Program-made: the position numbers and the translations under genes
Assembly: GCA_002682825.1 (NCBI GenBank)
Contig: NOKP01000007.1
Span: forward strand, 1,364,001-1,428,000
Direction: 5' to 3'
DNA: 64,000 nt
DNA from: Neonectria sp. B-13
Lineage: Eukaryota > Ascomycota > Sordariomycetes > Hypocreales > Nectriaceae
Part shown: positions 44,449-55,607 of the stretch, piece by piece
How positions within the stretch are numbered: the stretch's first letter is position 1
How the letters are laid out: every line of letters starts with the position of its first letter
Notes under the pieces: model-generated
The model's input: the letters and a program-made list of their open reading frames with translations, nothing else
What the model was told of the DNA's origin: nothing
Database searches by the model: none

Positions 44449-46589
44449 ATGTTCCACTCGTTTGAGACACTATCACCAACAGGACCTGCGACGGCACTTT
44501 CGGCGAGTTCTGAACTACCCTCTCGCAAAGTAAACAAGTCATGTTCTGAATGCACACGTCGAAAGGTGAAATGTGATGGTGGTCATCCTTGCACCAGCTG
44601 TCAGTACTACCAAATTCCTGAAGCTTGCGTCTATAGACAACGTAGCAGGCGTCAGGCTACAAGCAGAAGGTAAGAGACAATCATGATCGAGTTCAGTTGG
44701 CGGGATTGTTAATGTCCGTTTCTCAATTTTTGTTAAGTGCCTTAGAAAAGGCTACGCATACTCTCCGTCGCCAAGCTGGAGTTCTTCAACTCCTCTTCCC
44801 TAGCTACTCGTTGGATGACTTGGTTGAAAAAGATCGACCTGAGCTCATTCACCTGTTGTCGCTTGGTTCTGCAGATGACGGACCTGTGGAGGCTCAAATG
44901 GGCTCGCCGCCTGCTGCTGCATCTCCCGGGGATCTTGAAGGTTCGCACGACTCGCCTGAGGAGTCCGACGATGGAGAATCAGGAGAAGAGCGACATTGGG
45001 AAGAATCAGCGCAGAACCCCGCCACAATTGCTGCCAGTGACGACATAAACGCCATCAGCCTGGCAGGCGACCGTCATCGTCGCTCATACCTAGGCATCAC
45101 TTCTATGAGCGCTGTTTTGAGAGCGCTGTTCCGGCTTTGCCCTGCTGCCAAGGAACTCACCGTCGAACAATCCAAGACGTGGCCTGAGGTCCAACAAAAA
45201 GAGCCTCGCCCTTCTGTGATGAATCCTGCTCTCGGCATTCCTCCGGCGTCTGATCCATTGCGAGAACAGCGCTATGTTGGGTTCTACTTTGATCATATCC
45301 ACGCTATAACGCCCTTGTTGCACGAAGAGTCTTTCAGGGCAACCTTCGCTGCAGGGAATTGCCAGACTCCGGCATGGCTGGGTCTGCGCAGCATGGTTCT
45401 CACGCTGGGCTCCATTGCCTCAGGAAGCGACACTGCCCACGTCCAGTACTACAACCAGGCCCGCTCGTTCCTCGACTTGGACTCCCTAGGTTCCGGGAAC
45501 CTGGAGACCTTGCAAGCTCTATGTCTGCTGGGCGGGTATTATCTCCATTACAGAAACTCCCCGAACATGGCATACGCCATCCTTGGTGCCGCCCAGCGCT
45601 TGGCAATAGCCCTAGGCCTACACCGCGAATCTCCGGTCCGTAACGACCACCAAGATTCCGAGACCGGCCGACGCTACGCCATTCGAATGGAGACCCGACG
45701 GAGAACATGGTGGAGTCTCTACTGCCTCGATACATGGGCTAGCATGACCCTGGGTCGCCCGACCTGTGGGCGATGGGATAGCAGTACTATGAACACGGCG
45801 TTGCCAACTGCCCTGGGCTCTGAGGATCACTTTGCAACCTCCCTCAGGGCTAGCTGCCAATTTTGCCACATCTGCAATCGTATCCAGCATCGCTTTGCCC
45901 AGTCCACCCGCATTAATATGCCTGAAGCTGAGGCTCTTGATCTCGAACTTCAGGAGTGGCATGCCTCCCTATCTCCCTTGCTCAAAGACACCATCAATCC
46001 ACCGCCTCGTACTACTGTCGCAAGTGAGTTCCTACGCAACAGGTACCACAACGTGCGTCTAATGTTATCCCGATGCTTTCTCATATATCTCGCTTATGAG
46101 GACCCCAAAAGACATGTTCCGAGCCAGGCAGAGGAACAAATGGCTAACTTGTGCCGTACCATTGCGGCAGAAGCCATTGATGCCATTGCACTTCACTGGG
46201 TCCCCAATCGGATTCAAGTTTGGAACTCCGCGTGGTACCTTTTTCAAGCTTGCATGGTACCTCTACTCTCTATTTCCATGGAGAATTCATCTCGACGTGG
46301 CGGCGCTGGGTCCGACAGCTTGATATCTTGGTACGCAAGCTTGAACAAAGCCCTTGAAATCTTCACAGAGATGAAGCCATGGATGCGGACTCCTGATCGC
46401 GCCCCAGACATAGTGGCCGTGTTGTTTCAAGCCGTATCTCAAGAGGCTGAGGGTACCATCCGAACGCCATCGGTGACTGATTGTGGGTCGCTCCTATTCG
46501 GATTGGCTGATGAGGAATTGACAGAAATGGACTGGAGCTTGTTTTTCGGTGATAGAGACATGTCCCATAGTTTGTATTCGTTGACTTGA
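44449..46589 (+). CDS. Zn2Cys6 fungal transcription factor
   Basis: Binuclear zinc cluster regulator of 690 aa. Exons 44449-44669 and 44738-46589 with one 68-nt intron placed just after the DNA-binding domain. The six zinc ligands are C32, C35, C42, C48, C51 and C60 (SCSECTRRKVKCDGGHPC followed by C-x8-C), then a basic linker RQRSRRQ. A helical dimerisation segment follows (ALEKATHTLRRQAGVLQLLF), then an acidic region. The fungal_trans middle homology region includes YVGFYFDHIHAITPLLHEE, AIALGLHRE and RRRTWWSLYCLDTWASMTLGRP. It ends tail-to-tail with giant protein A, 275 nt apart, which makes it a candidate local regulator of the A-B-C module. Its own targets are not shown by the sequence. 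Confidence 0.92.
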
Positions 46590-46864
46590 ATGCCTTCATA
46601 TTCATTTGTGTATTTGTACTGTGGTAATCGTCTTTTACTTCGTATGAAGACAACTTATAAATCCGGGACCATTGTCAAGGAAATGTTGGCATCTTTCGAT
46701 ATAACAGACGCGATCGTTCTCGCAACTGGCTCGTCACGATCTACTAACTCCATCCAACCTCGCAGTTTCCCAGTATACCAAGAACACCAATGATATCTTC
46801 AAACGTCGGCCGCACACAAAATTCTGGTCAGCTACTGGCCAGGCGTCCATTTGCTAAGATGAAG

Positions 46865-49800
46865 TTATGGCAATACGGTCACCGGAGCCGCCTGCATTGC
46901 ATCGGCAAATCCGTGAAAGAAGACGTTATAAACGAGCTGACGACCAATCTGGCTGTTACAGCTATTCAGCTGTACACCCTCCAGCATGAAAGTTGCATCC
47001 ATCCCTCCTTCTCCCTCGTCTGGCTTAATCCACAGCCTGTTTGTTGCCGTTACGACTAGCATTACCTGCAAATGCTCTTCTGGTTCTGGTTCCACCTGTA
47101 GGTCTTCCATATATGAGATAGACGGTCGCCCAGCTTCTGGATACAGCCGTCCTAGCACGAGTCGAGATGAGTAAGACCATCTCTGGCCGCGGTTTAGCCC
47201 GTACACATGTGGCAGCACTGGCGCTGCTGCTGTCCCACTGAGCCGGAGGATGGCTGAGTCATCGGAGTTGACGCCAGGAGGAAACACATCGTCAGCGAGA
47301 ACGACAGGAATGCGCACCTCGATGTCCAAAGCAGGTGTATTGAGTGGTGGAGGTTCAGTTAGCGGGTCACGTAACTCGAAGACTAGGTCCGTCGACTCCG
47401 AGGCTACTAGCATGTTTCGATTTTGAGGCTGCGTCAGATCAAAGACGGATACGTTACGTGGACGCGGCCAGAAGCGTCTGGCATGCTGGATTAGGCGGTC
47501 CAGAACCTGATCATTGGTTCCAGGCATATGAGCGTCTTCAGGGATATGATCCATCACCACCTTACGCACGGGATCCCTGGAACCTACGGGAAGCGAAGCG
47601 TGCTCCGGCGGTGGTCTGGGGTGGCCATCCTCCCCGTCCCCGGTAGAGTCGTCGATTGGAAGGGATACAGGCTTTGGTTCAATATACAGCTGTCGAGGTT
47701 GCTTTCCTGCAGGTTCACCTGGAACTCCTTCTGTTCCATCGTTCGCCTCTGAAGAGCCCATCTTCAACCGAAGCTGTAGAATCCGTTTGCTCAGTTGTGT
47801 TGCAAGGACGGACGATGGGACCTGGCTATTCGAATCCCAGTGGAAGCTTCCCCCGGTCCCGTTCATCACCGCCACAGCATGCTTGCCGTATTCGTGAGGA
47901 TTCAACATCCTTGTGTTCCAGTCGTACACAGCTGACGTTCCATCGGCATCTTTCTTCCATTCCTTTGTGACATGCTTGGTCGGGTCATGCTCAACAATTG
48001 AAGATGCTGGGATAGGGCGAGTTGTTCCTTTAAGCAACTCCGGGGTGAGATTTGTTCCCAGGGCATAGCTCTGCTGGTGGTTTGGTTGTGTGATGATGAT
48101 CTCGCTCAAGCTGTCCTCGCCTGGCATGCGGTCGAACAAGCAGAGCAGCACATCGTCTGCCACAATCTGTGTGTACAGCACCTCATTGATGACAGGAGAA
48201 GTTCCACTTAGAAGAGGCGCTTCGACCTTCAAGTCTGGAAACGTACTCACGGCGATGCTGCGCACCAAGAATCCCCAGCGAGGGGCTTGAATCAGTGACC
48301 CTTTGCTCGGCCCATCGTTTAGCGGCGTGCTGAGATATGTGTTGACGCATTTTTTGATCTCTCGCCGTAGAACATCATCATATTTCTCGTGGTGATTACC
48401 GAGGCTCAGTCCACCGTCAATGAGCGCGTCCACCCAGGTCGGATCGACGCAGAATGTCCGGATCGTCTCGCGTGGGAGTGTGAGGGAGTTGGTTACGAGG
48501 TAATGTAAAGGAACACCAGACAAATAGAGCTTATCGGCTATCCATTTCCGTACCGCGAGGGCGTCTGGGTCAACCGGCCGCGGCACCGAGGAGCCCCTTT
48601 TTGGTAAGCCGAAGTACTCCATCATGACATCCTCCAGCTGTTCCAGGTATAGCTGCTCAACCAGTTGGGCGTCCTGGGCTAGACGGACCTCGGGCGAGTT
48701 CTCACGCTGCTCGTCCGTCCTGTGCCACCTTGAAACAGCGCTTTTTGTGCCTAGATCGCTTGCTCCATGGGCATCTAACACTTTGCCAATGACTCCAGGC
48801 AGAGCCTTGAGATACGCTGTCGTGCCCATGCTTCCGGCACTTCCGTCCGCGGGCAGTTTGGCTCTTTTGACCGACTCGGCCCGCACATGTCCACGGAGAC
48901 GCATTAGACTTGTGCTGAATGCGCGGTTGGAAAGAGCCAGAGCTCGTCCCAGGTTCCAGGCTGCGCTATACGACACATCCAGAAGCCCTGTGCTATGGTC
49001 AATGGCGACCAGGTTGTCGCCGGTCAAAGAGCATCCGTTAACAAGGTCTGTATGAGGCTTGACAGGGATAAAAGGGCCTCGGAGGAGAGACGTTGTTGTG
49101 TCTCCAGAAGCAGTGGTGTGCATTTTCAAGCTGAAGCCGTCCTTAAGCGTGTCATGCAGCCATGTGTCAGACTTGGAAGGGTTTGAGTCGACGAACTCCT
49201 TCAAGTTGCTTTCGAGGACTCGCAACGGCTGGACTGTGTCACCGAGATTGGCTATAACCTCCGAGAATGCGTCGTGCTCCGGAGGGAGACACATCCAGTC
49301 CCAGCTGTGCAGGGACACGAGGGCGACAATATCTCGATCCGCGGTCTGCAATTTCTGAATTCCCTCCAGCGAGATCAAGTGCGACACAACGCGAGTGGGA
49401 GTCTCTATGTCAACCGGGCCTGTGCGAGGGCTTACAACGACCGAGTATCGCGGTTGGGGATTGTTCGGGTCGGCACTGGGTGTGAAACCGCCGTGTGTCT
49501 CCCGGACGTGAGCCATCATGGCAAATCTATCGACCCTGTACTGCTCTTTGTCGTCATGGATAGTGCCTTCAAACAGGTCCTTAAACACTTGTTTTCGGAG
49601 GAGTACGGCGTTGAGCGTTTCGGATTTTGTTGGCTCGTCAGAGTGGAGAGTTGAAGCAACAAGTGAGTTGTTCTTGAGCTCTTCTGCCCCCACCGACACT
49701 GTTCCAAATCTAGATGGTGCCTCGAAGCCGGCAGCCTTTGTTGTGGCCCCATCGAGAACAAGCTCATCTTCAGTAAAAGACAAAACTCCAAGCCACGGAA

Positions 49801-50233
49801 GTCTGTTGGGCTCGGCTTCAGGGCTGTCTCTCATGCGATTCTCCCAGGGGATGGTAGCGTGCTGGAAGACGAGATGCGCGAGAACGTTGCTGTGTTCACT
49901 CTGACCCGGCGATGGGTACACACTGTGAATTTCATCCTGACTGAGAAGCCTGTACTTGGGTCCCGGCACATGTAAGTTCCTCGTTAACGGCGCGAGGTCA
50001 TGCTTGGGATCAGAGTCGGTCACCTGCAGGCTCTGGTTGACTGCGAGGGTGTAATGCCCCGTGTGCAACGCAGGTTCCTGGTGAGACCAGAGCTTGACCT
50101 GCTCAGGAGTGAGTTGATCCGCGGCCGGGATCGTGTTGGAGAGTAGTCGGTCATTTTGCCTGTCGGAGAGAGCCGGATGTCGTGCGCTTGACGAAGCGGA
50201 CAACATAGTGAGAACCAAGGGAGGAAAGAACAT
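46865..50233 (-). CDS. Giant uncharacterised protein A (1122 aa)
   Basis: Uninterrupted 3.37-kb reading frame with no introns, unlike nearly all neighbours. Blocks that look conserved: VKLWSHQEPALHTGHYTL (about 46-63), LAHLVFQHATIPWENRM (118-134), LPWLGVLSFTEDEL (145-158), RYSVVVSPRTGP (262-273), SHLISLEGI (284-292), and DIVALVSLHSWDWMCLPP (301-318). No signal peptide, membrane helix or enzymatic motif is recognised. From memory, large uncharacterised bacterial proteins have the same succession (a GrYtltv-like N-terminus, then a yxVVvxnR...hLvSLEG...LVSLxSW block). This is recognition, not a search. The start may instead be the ATG at 50206 (MLSASSSARH). It diverges from gene B across a 596-bp promoter. 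Function unknown. Confidence 0.85.
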   Translation of the reverse strand: MFFPPLVLTMLSASSSARHPALSDRQNDRLLSNTIPAADQLTPEQVKLWSHQEPALHTGHYTLAVNQSLQVTDSDPKHDLAPLTRNLHVPGPKYRLLSQDEIHSVYPSPGQSEHSNVLAHLVFQHATIPWENRMRDSPEAEPNRLPWLGVLSFTEDELVLDGATTKAAGFEAPSRFGTVSVGAEELKNNSLVASTLHSDEPTKSETLNAVLLRKQVFKDLFEGTIHDDKEQYRVDRFAMMAHVRETHGGFTPSADPNNPQPRYSVVVSPRTGPVDIETPTRVVSHLISLEGIQKLQTADRDIVALVSLHSWDWMCLPPEHDAFSEVIANLGDTVQPLRVLESNLKEFVDSNPSKSDTWLHDTLKDGFSLKMHTTASGDTTTSLLRGPFIPVKPHTDLVNGCSLTGDNLVAIDHSTGLLDVSYSAAWNLGRALALSNRAFSTSLMRLRGHVRAESVKRAKLPADGSAGSMGTTAYLKALPGVIGKVLDAHGASDLGTKSAVSRWHRTDEQRENSPEVRLAQDAQLVEQLYLEQLEDVMMEYFGLPKRGSSVPRPVDPDALAVRKWIADKLYLSGVPLHYLVTNSLTLPRETIRTFCVDPTWVDALIDGGLSLGNHHEKYDDVLRREIKKCVNTYLSTPLNDGPSKGSLIQAPRWGFLVRSIAVSTFPDLKVEAPLLSGTSPVINEVLYTQIVADDVLLCLFDRMPGEDSLSEIIITQPNHQQSYALGTNLTPELLKGTTRPIPASSIVEHDPTKHVTKEWKKDADGTSAVYDWNTRMLNPHEYGKHAVAVMNGTGGSFHWDSNSQVPSSVLATQLSKRILQLRLKMGSSEANDGTEGVPGEPAGKQPRQLYIEPKPVSLPIDDSTGDGEDGHPRPPPEHASLPVGSRDPVRKVVMDHIPEDAHMPGTNDQVLDRLIQHARRFWPRPRNVSVFDLTQPQNRNMLVASESTDLVFELRDPLTEPPPLNTPALDIEVRIPVVLADDVFPPGVNSDDSAILRLSGTAAAPVLPHVYGLNRGQRWSYSSRLVLGRLYPEAGRPSISYMEDLQVEPEPEEHLQVMLVVTATNRLWIKPDEGEGGMDATFMLEGVQLNSCNSQIGRQLVYNVFFHGFADAMQAAPVTVLP

Positions 50234-50377
50234 GCAGTGAAAGAAAACGCCTGTTGTGTCCGATATCCCCAGGCTTCGACATAATTGAGGAGGGACATTG
50301 GTGTTGACGCAGCAAGCGAGCTAAGACTTAGACATACGGCCTAACAGGCTACAGCGTGCTTTTCTAAGACCAAAATG

Positions 50378-50389
50378 CCAATATATTGG
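50378..50389. promoter_or_regulatory. 12-bp perfect palindrome CCAATATATTGG
   Basis: Perfect palindrome in the A/B promoter. It also forms an inverted pair of CCAAT half-sites. Possibly a binding site for a dimeric regulator or the CCAAT complex. Function inferred only. Confidence 0.5.
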
Positions 50390-50392
50390 TTC

Positions 50393-50405
50393 TAGTCTCA
50401 GACTA
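50393..50405. promoter_or_regulatory. 13-bp palindrome TAGTCT-C-AGACTA
   Basis: Six-base arms with a single central base, three bases from the preceding palindrome. Candidate operator for the A/B promoter. Confidence 0.45.
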
Positions 50406-50406
50406 A

Positions 50407-50414
50407 TGACGTAA
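50407..50414 (+). promoter_or_regulatory. CRE-like bZIP site TGACGTAA
   Basis: Matches the ATF/CREB core TGACGT with a TAA extension, one base after the 13-bp palindrome. Short, so chance occurrence is possible. Confidence 0.4.
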
Positions 50415-50829
50415 TTATCGTTGAATTATTGATGAGTGTCTCAGAAAGCGGCTGGGTATCACCTCAATTTGGCCAGAAGCTGCGTGAACTGGTTACCACA
50501 AACGCTCAACATACCGGTACGCATTAGCGTCTCTTTTCCCATTATTATCCACAACGCACGAACACTGTACAGCGGGGCTTAGGTCTAGACTGTGAGATCG
50601 ACGGTTGACCATTCCTGTAAAGGGATTGAAGCGCGTGCGACCACGATTATGCTGGAGAGGAAGACAGATTGAGTATTCGTACTTGTCTTGTTAGTACTAC
50701 AATCCGGACTTTTCTTCTAGTGACACTTATACTGCTATTGAAATTTCAAGAAGCGCCCGAGTTCATTACTTCTGAGCTGGTCAGCATAGATTCACAAGTC
50801 GCTAGCTCCATCTTCTTCACCTGCAAACC

Positions 50830-53800
50830 ATGGCGTCGTCAACTCCTGGGCCTGCAACCGACGGTTCGACGATAGTTGTCCCGATGGCCATTCAGGCTCT
50901 CGTGATCGGGGAGAATTTCAAGGACTCCAGCCTGCAGGTGGCACCCCTCATTCAGCCCGACATATCCAGGATGAGGGTGCGTGGCGGGCATATGGAACAC
51001 GACTTGATGGATCAGTTGAATGTTACAGCAACGCGCCTGGATGCCAGATGTAACACTCGGTTTGTTGATGTGCTCACCGGGGAGACGAGAAAGGACAGAG
51101 TTGGCGTCTATCTCAGCTGGTGTCTGCCGCGTTTATACAGAACCGGTATCACGGCGTCTGAGGATTTGAAGAAGAAGAAGAAGCAACCGGATGGTACAAT
51201 GTTATCAAAATTCGATGAGCTACGCATCAGATCGGGCTATGGAGTTCAGGATGATGATGACGAAACTGAGGTTTTGGTAAGACATGATGAGGAGCCAACG
51301 CCTCCGTTTCTACCACCGATTGAATATTCTTTTAATTCGTTCTCTAGTTCCGACCAGCTCCTGATCGCTGGCTCATATTCCGATTCAATCAGTCTGGAGA
51401 TTCCTGCAGCCGCATCTTCCTCATAGAGAGTAATCGAGTGAGGAAGATCATCGACGACGACTTGGGTGCCAACAACGCCCCTGATGTGGAAAACATCACT
51501 AGTGCCGCCATCGACCCTCAAGATTCTTCAAGTTCTGGAACGAGATATCTGGGGAGGAAACATCTGTTGTATGACTACGAAAACGCAAAAGGCAAACCAG
51601 AGGACTACCATCGCCCCTTTACGGTGGTACAGCCAGGCAATGAGTTCTTTATCGACTACCAGCCAAACAACACAAGCGTCTTCTCCTTTTTCGACGATAT
51701 GAGCTTAGGCTCGTCTGAGACCCAGTCGATCGACCTGGCCCAGGGAGGTACAGTGTCCTACATGGTCGTGGGCTTCCACTCCGACGCAACAAGCGACCCG
51801 CTGGCGGTGGTAGATGCTCTGCCCAAAGACGGCGACAGCCTAACGAACGCGGACCTGATCAAAGCGCTATCGCTGTTGCTTGACCCTGGCCAAGCCTTCC
51901 TGGAGCAAAGGGCCAGTGGTGATGGACGCACCTTGTGCCACGGAGTGCTGCGTAATGTTCTGTTCAATCGGCAGACGTGTACACATGTGCCAGCTCCATC
52001 GGTAGAGTTACAGAAACTGGTCAATGAGACGCAGCCGTTTGGAGTTGGGACACATGTATTAGACGCTCTGAGTGCGTTCCTGCACGTTCAACTCCCCACA
52101 GCCGATGCTACACTAGCAGTGCATCAATTGCTAGGTCAGATATTGGCTCTGATTATCAGGGATGACGACGTCGACCAGCAACGCAAGGCTGTGGATGAGG
52201 TAGCCGACAACGACTGGAATGCCTTGACTCAAGGGACTATTTGGAAGCTCCCTGACCGCGGTGACGCCAGCGACCCGGATGAACCTCCTGTTGATGTCTC
52301 GACCGACCTGCTCAAACGGTTGGCTGAGCTCAACACTCACCAGACGGCTCTAGATACCTGTACTAGAGAGTATTCGCAGCTGCTACATCGATTATATGAA
52401 TGTTGGTGGAATGCCATGGCTTTCAGGAGCCTTCCTGACCACCTTCACTCTAGCAAGCGATCAGACGTCAAGGAGCAGGCAGTTGCCATTACGAAAAGGA
52501 TAAAACTGATCACCGACACTATACTGGAGCTCACTAGGTCTGTAAAAAGATCTCAAACAGCCATCCAAGTCGATCTTGGTGGCGACAAGGAGCTTACGAC
52601 AGTGGCTCCTCATGCCTTCGGAGTCCACCAGGATCCTACTCTGCTCATCGCCGGAGCTTCCTCCGGCTGGCCGGCAGATTTTGCCGACCCCTTACCAGCA
52701 AGATTGGCTTCACAAGTGTATCCTAATGACATGGGCATGGAGGATTGGGACTTCAACATTGGCTTGAAGGCTAAGTACGAGAGAGAGGGCAGCCTTCCAA
52801 CGTGGGACATGAAAAGGCTCAGGGAAATCTTGCCTAACATTGCCACCCCTGTGATGCCCCTGGTTCAAGAATTTCTGGAGGAGGACCCCTCAGAGAAAAC
52901 ATGGCCCAGATCTCATTACGAATCTCTTGAAGACTGGGGTGGAAAACAGGGCTGGTTTCCCCTGTTTGTTGAGTGGGAGGTCGAGTATTACCACGTCCCT
53001 TGGAAAGAGTGGGAGTTCGTCTCAAATAAAGATACTGGACGCTGGAGATATCAAATCCGAAACCGAGTTCCGCTGCACGAAACCAAGATTGGGGCAGACT
53101 GTCGAAGGATGAGCGGCCGGGCTGGTCTCGCTCCCCAATCATCCATGACGCTGCGAGCAAGACTGAAACAGCTGTTTGGCCAGAACAGCACAACGAGCAC
53201 ATCGACCGAGTCGTTTGAACTGGATGAAGATACCAAGCGAGAGATAATGGAGAAGGTCGGGGCTCTGGAGTACTTCTCTACCCCCCTGGGCGGCTTCACT
53301 GATCATCTCTTGACGCTCAGGCGCGGCCACCATGTGCGACCAGATGCGGAAGATCCAGCTATACTGACTGCTTTGGGCGTCACAAAGGATGATCTGGTTC
53401 TGCTCAAGTCTAGCCACGACCTTGCGCCCTACGGCACCTCGACGGTGCTTGATGCCGACTTGATCTTCAGTCCCTTCAAGCCTGTGACGCATGGTCAGGC
53501 CCGCTTCGTCCGCTTGACCATTGTCGACAAGTTCGGCCAGGTTGTGGTGGGCATTAATCCGCCGGGAGTCAACGGCCAAGAACACTCCTCTGCTCTGTAT
53601 CCCTGCATCTCGCCGGCCTTTGCCTGTGATGCGCTGCCTGGAGACTCATCCGCGTACTTCCCCAACACAGCAGTCAGGGCGGATCAGGATGCCGGACTCT
53701 GCCAGTTTTTCCAGATTCCGCCTAGGATCAACCAGCAGTCCCGACTGAATGCTTGCTTCATCATGCCCGATACGGAGACGAAAGTGCGTCGAGCGGCGGG

Positions 53801-54860
53801 CGAATGGGACAACCCCATCTGGGGATGGTTGCTGGCCAACTACGCAGACGACTCGATCCAGATCTTCAACCAAGACGGCGCTTTTGTTGCCGAGATGCTC
53901 ATCGACCGCTCCAACAAAAAGACGACCCGTCGGCTTGGGACACTCGAGCTTCACAGTCCGTCACCGCGACTCGCCGAGTTTATGGCGGCTTTGGACCTGT
54001 ACCATTTCATCGAGAGTATGTTCCAGATGCTAAGCGATGCCAACGACAGTATTCTCTCCACGGCTGCAGACTTTGGTTTAATGTTACCGGCCGCCTTTGG
54101 CAAGCCATTTTGCCTCGCTGATATCGGGCTCTCTATCGAGCTCGCTGCGCCACCGCTGCAGAACACTTCGCTACAGACACATCGAGTGCGGATGCCCGAA
54201 CCCATGCTCCTTGACTACAGCTTTCAAGTCACTCTGGGCAACCCTACAGTGGCATTTGATGGCTTAGTTGGAACATTTGAGCCCACTGGTCCAGTTGACC
54301 ATATCAAAACAGGCTACGGTCTCGACGATCAGGTCCTAGGAGAGGATGGTTCCCCAGCGCTCAGGTCGACGACAAAACCCGTTAGCCTGAAGCCGTATTT
54401 CCTCCCCGGCGACACGGCAAACCTTGACGTAGAGCACATGTCTCGACTGTCATGTCTCAGTTGTATCCTCGACCCCGTGGTGCCGCTGTACGTGCACTCA
54501 GGCTCCCTGTTCCCGCTGCGCGAGGTGCCGCTGCCGCGTTGGGCAACCGAGACGGCCATGAAGAAGCTGCACGGCTTCTTCACCGCCGGCCCGACGTTGG
54601 TGCCTGCCATGCCACCGGCGGACGAAATGCGGATACAGATCACCGACCAAGCGAAGAGGCCGACGGTTCAGATGCCGCTGGCTGCGGTGGGTGCGGGGGA
54701 TGTCGTGTCGTGGCTGGCGCCGAGGAAGAATGGTGCGGTTACGGTGTGGGATCGCGTCGCCATTCGAGCTGTGGATGAGAGGCTGAAGATGGAAGAGGCT
54801 GACCAGACGGAGATTGTGGAAGGGGCTGTAGTTGTGGAGAGATTGAAGGGTCCGGCGTAG
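50830..54860 (+). CDS. Giant uncharacterised protein B (1319 aa)
   Basis: Exons 50830-51276 and 51348-54860 with one 71-nt GT-AG intron. Unspliced, a stop at 51424-51426 appears to split the gene. Splicing gives VGVYLSWCLPRLYRTG (91-106), a Lys-rich and acidic linker, then FRPAPDRWLIFRF (150-162) and IFLIESNRVRKII. The gene then runs open for 3.5 kb. Later segments include EYFSTPLGGFTDHLLTLRRG, RFVRLTIVDKFGQVV and IWGWLLANYADDSIQIFNQD (about 973-992). From memory, uncharacterised bacterial proteins carry a similar order (hLhWxLPxALxxG, FPxvPxRWLVxR, WxxESdxL, and a CGWxxPNxxDxSLxVYdxxG block). No catalytic motif, signal peptide or membrane helix is seen. It is likely a large multidomain cytosolic protein acting with A and C. 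Confidence 0.85.
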
Positions 54861-55607
54861 TTCATTCGGATGTCAGGGATAGTCAAAACACTTGAAATGA
54901 TTGTGTCGCGATATGAGACACAGCTCTCATGTACCTATTTTAGAGAGGCATCTTGAAATGTCTCATTAAACGTTGTTTATTGACCGAGTGCTCACCAACA
55001 CACACAGTCAGTCAATTTATCTCGAATCCTGTAACTTGGACTCTTCTTTATTCCAAGCGCCTGCCAAATTAAAGCCGTCATCGAGTCACTTTCCTCGCAC
55101 CGGTGTCGTAGACGAAGTTAGAAGCAGCAGCATACCCGTCCGTTCACACAATTCAGCGATTGCGATTTCTAACCAGGCACTTTACCATGGCCAACCCGAA
55201 TAACTTACTTGAATCAGACTAGTTGAAGATCTGTTCAATATTTTGTCGTCTAGCAGTTGCGACACCGTGCGAGTTCTTATCTGGGCTAAGGAGCGGCAGC
55301 GGCGGCCCGAGATGAGCGTGGCGTTAACTTTTTATCATTGTCTCAAGATAGAAATCACCCTGTCTGAGGTATGTTCAGCTGCTTGCTAGGTGGTGACGCG
55401 CGTCTCTAGACTTGAAAGATCTCGCATTCCTCTCCGAGCAATGGTCTAGGCCACTTCAGGTCACGGGTCGAAAGCTTCCCCGGATGACGCCAAAGTTGAT
55501 TTGACCCCGACAACTCCCGGTAGCCTTGGGCTGACGTCCTTCTGCTGTGACTATCTGCGACGCGAGCGTACATAGCTTTATATCTTAGAGAAGCCGTTGC
55601 TTGCACT
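54861..55607. other. Intergenic between B and C
   Basis: 747 nt with no supported gene. It should hold the B 3' end and the C promoter; a TTTATAT element lies about 30 nt before the C start codon. Confidence 0.55.

Larger units (their letters stand above)
50234..50829. promoter_or_regulatory. Shared divergent promoter of genes A and B
   Basis: 596 nt between two divergent ATGs. Near the middle there are two closely spaced palindromes and a CRE-like octamer (listed separately), plus the palindrome TACCGGTA at 50512-50519. A shared regulatory element would coordinate A and B. No coding sequence seen. Confidence 0.65.

Noticed and set aside
51424..51437. Stop codon splitting gene B into two genes
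   Set aside because: The stop is in the frame that continues past a good GT donor. After splicing 51277-51347 the stop is no longer in frame and a conserved-looking block is restored.
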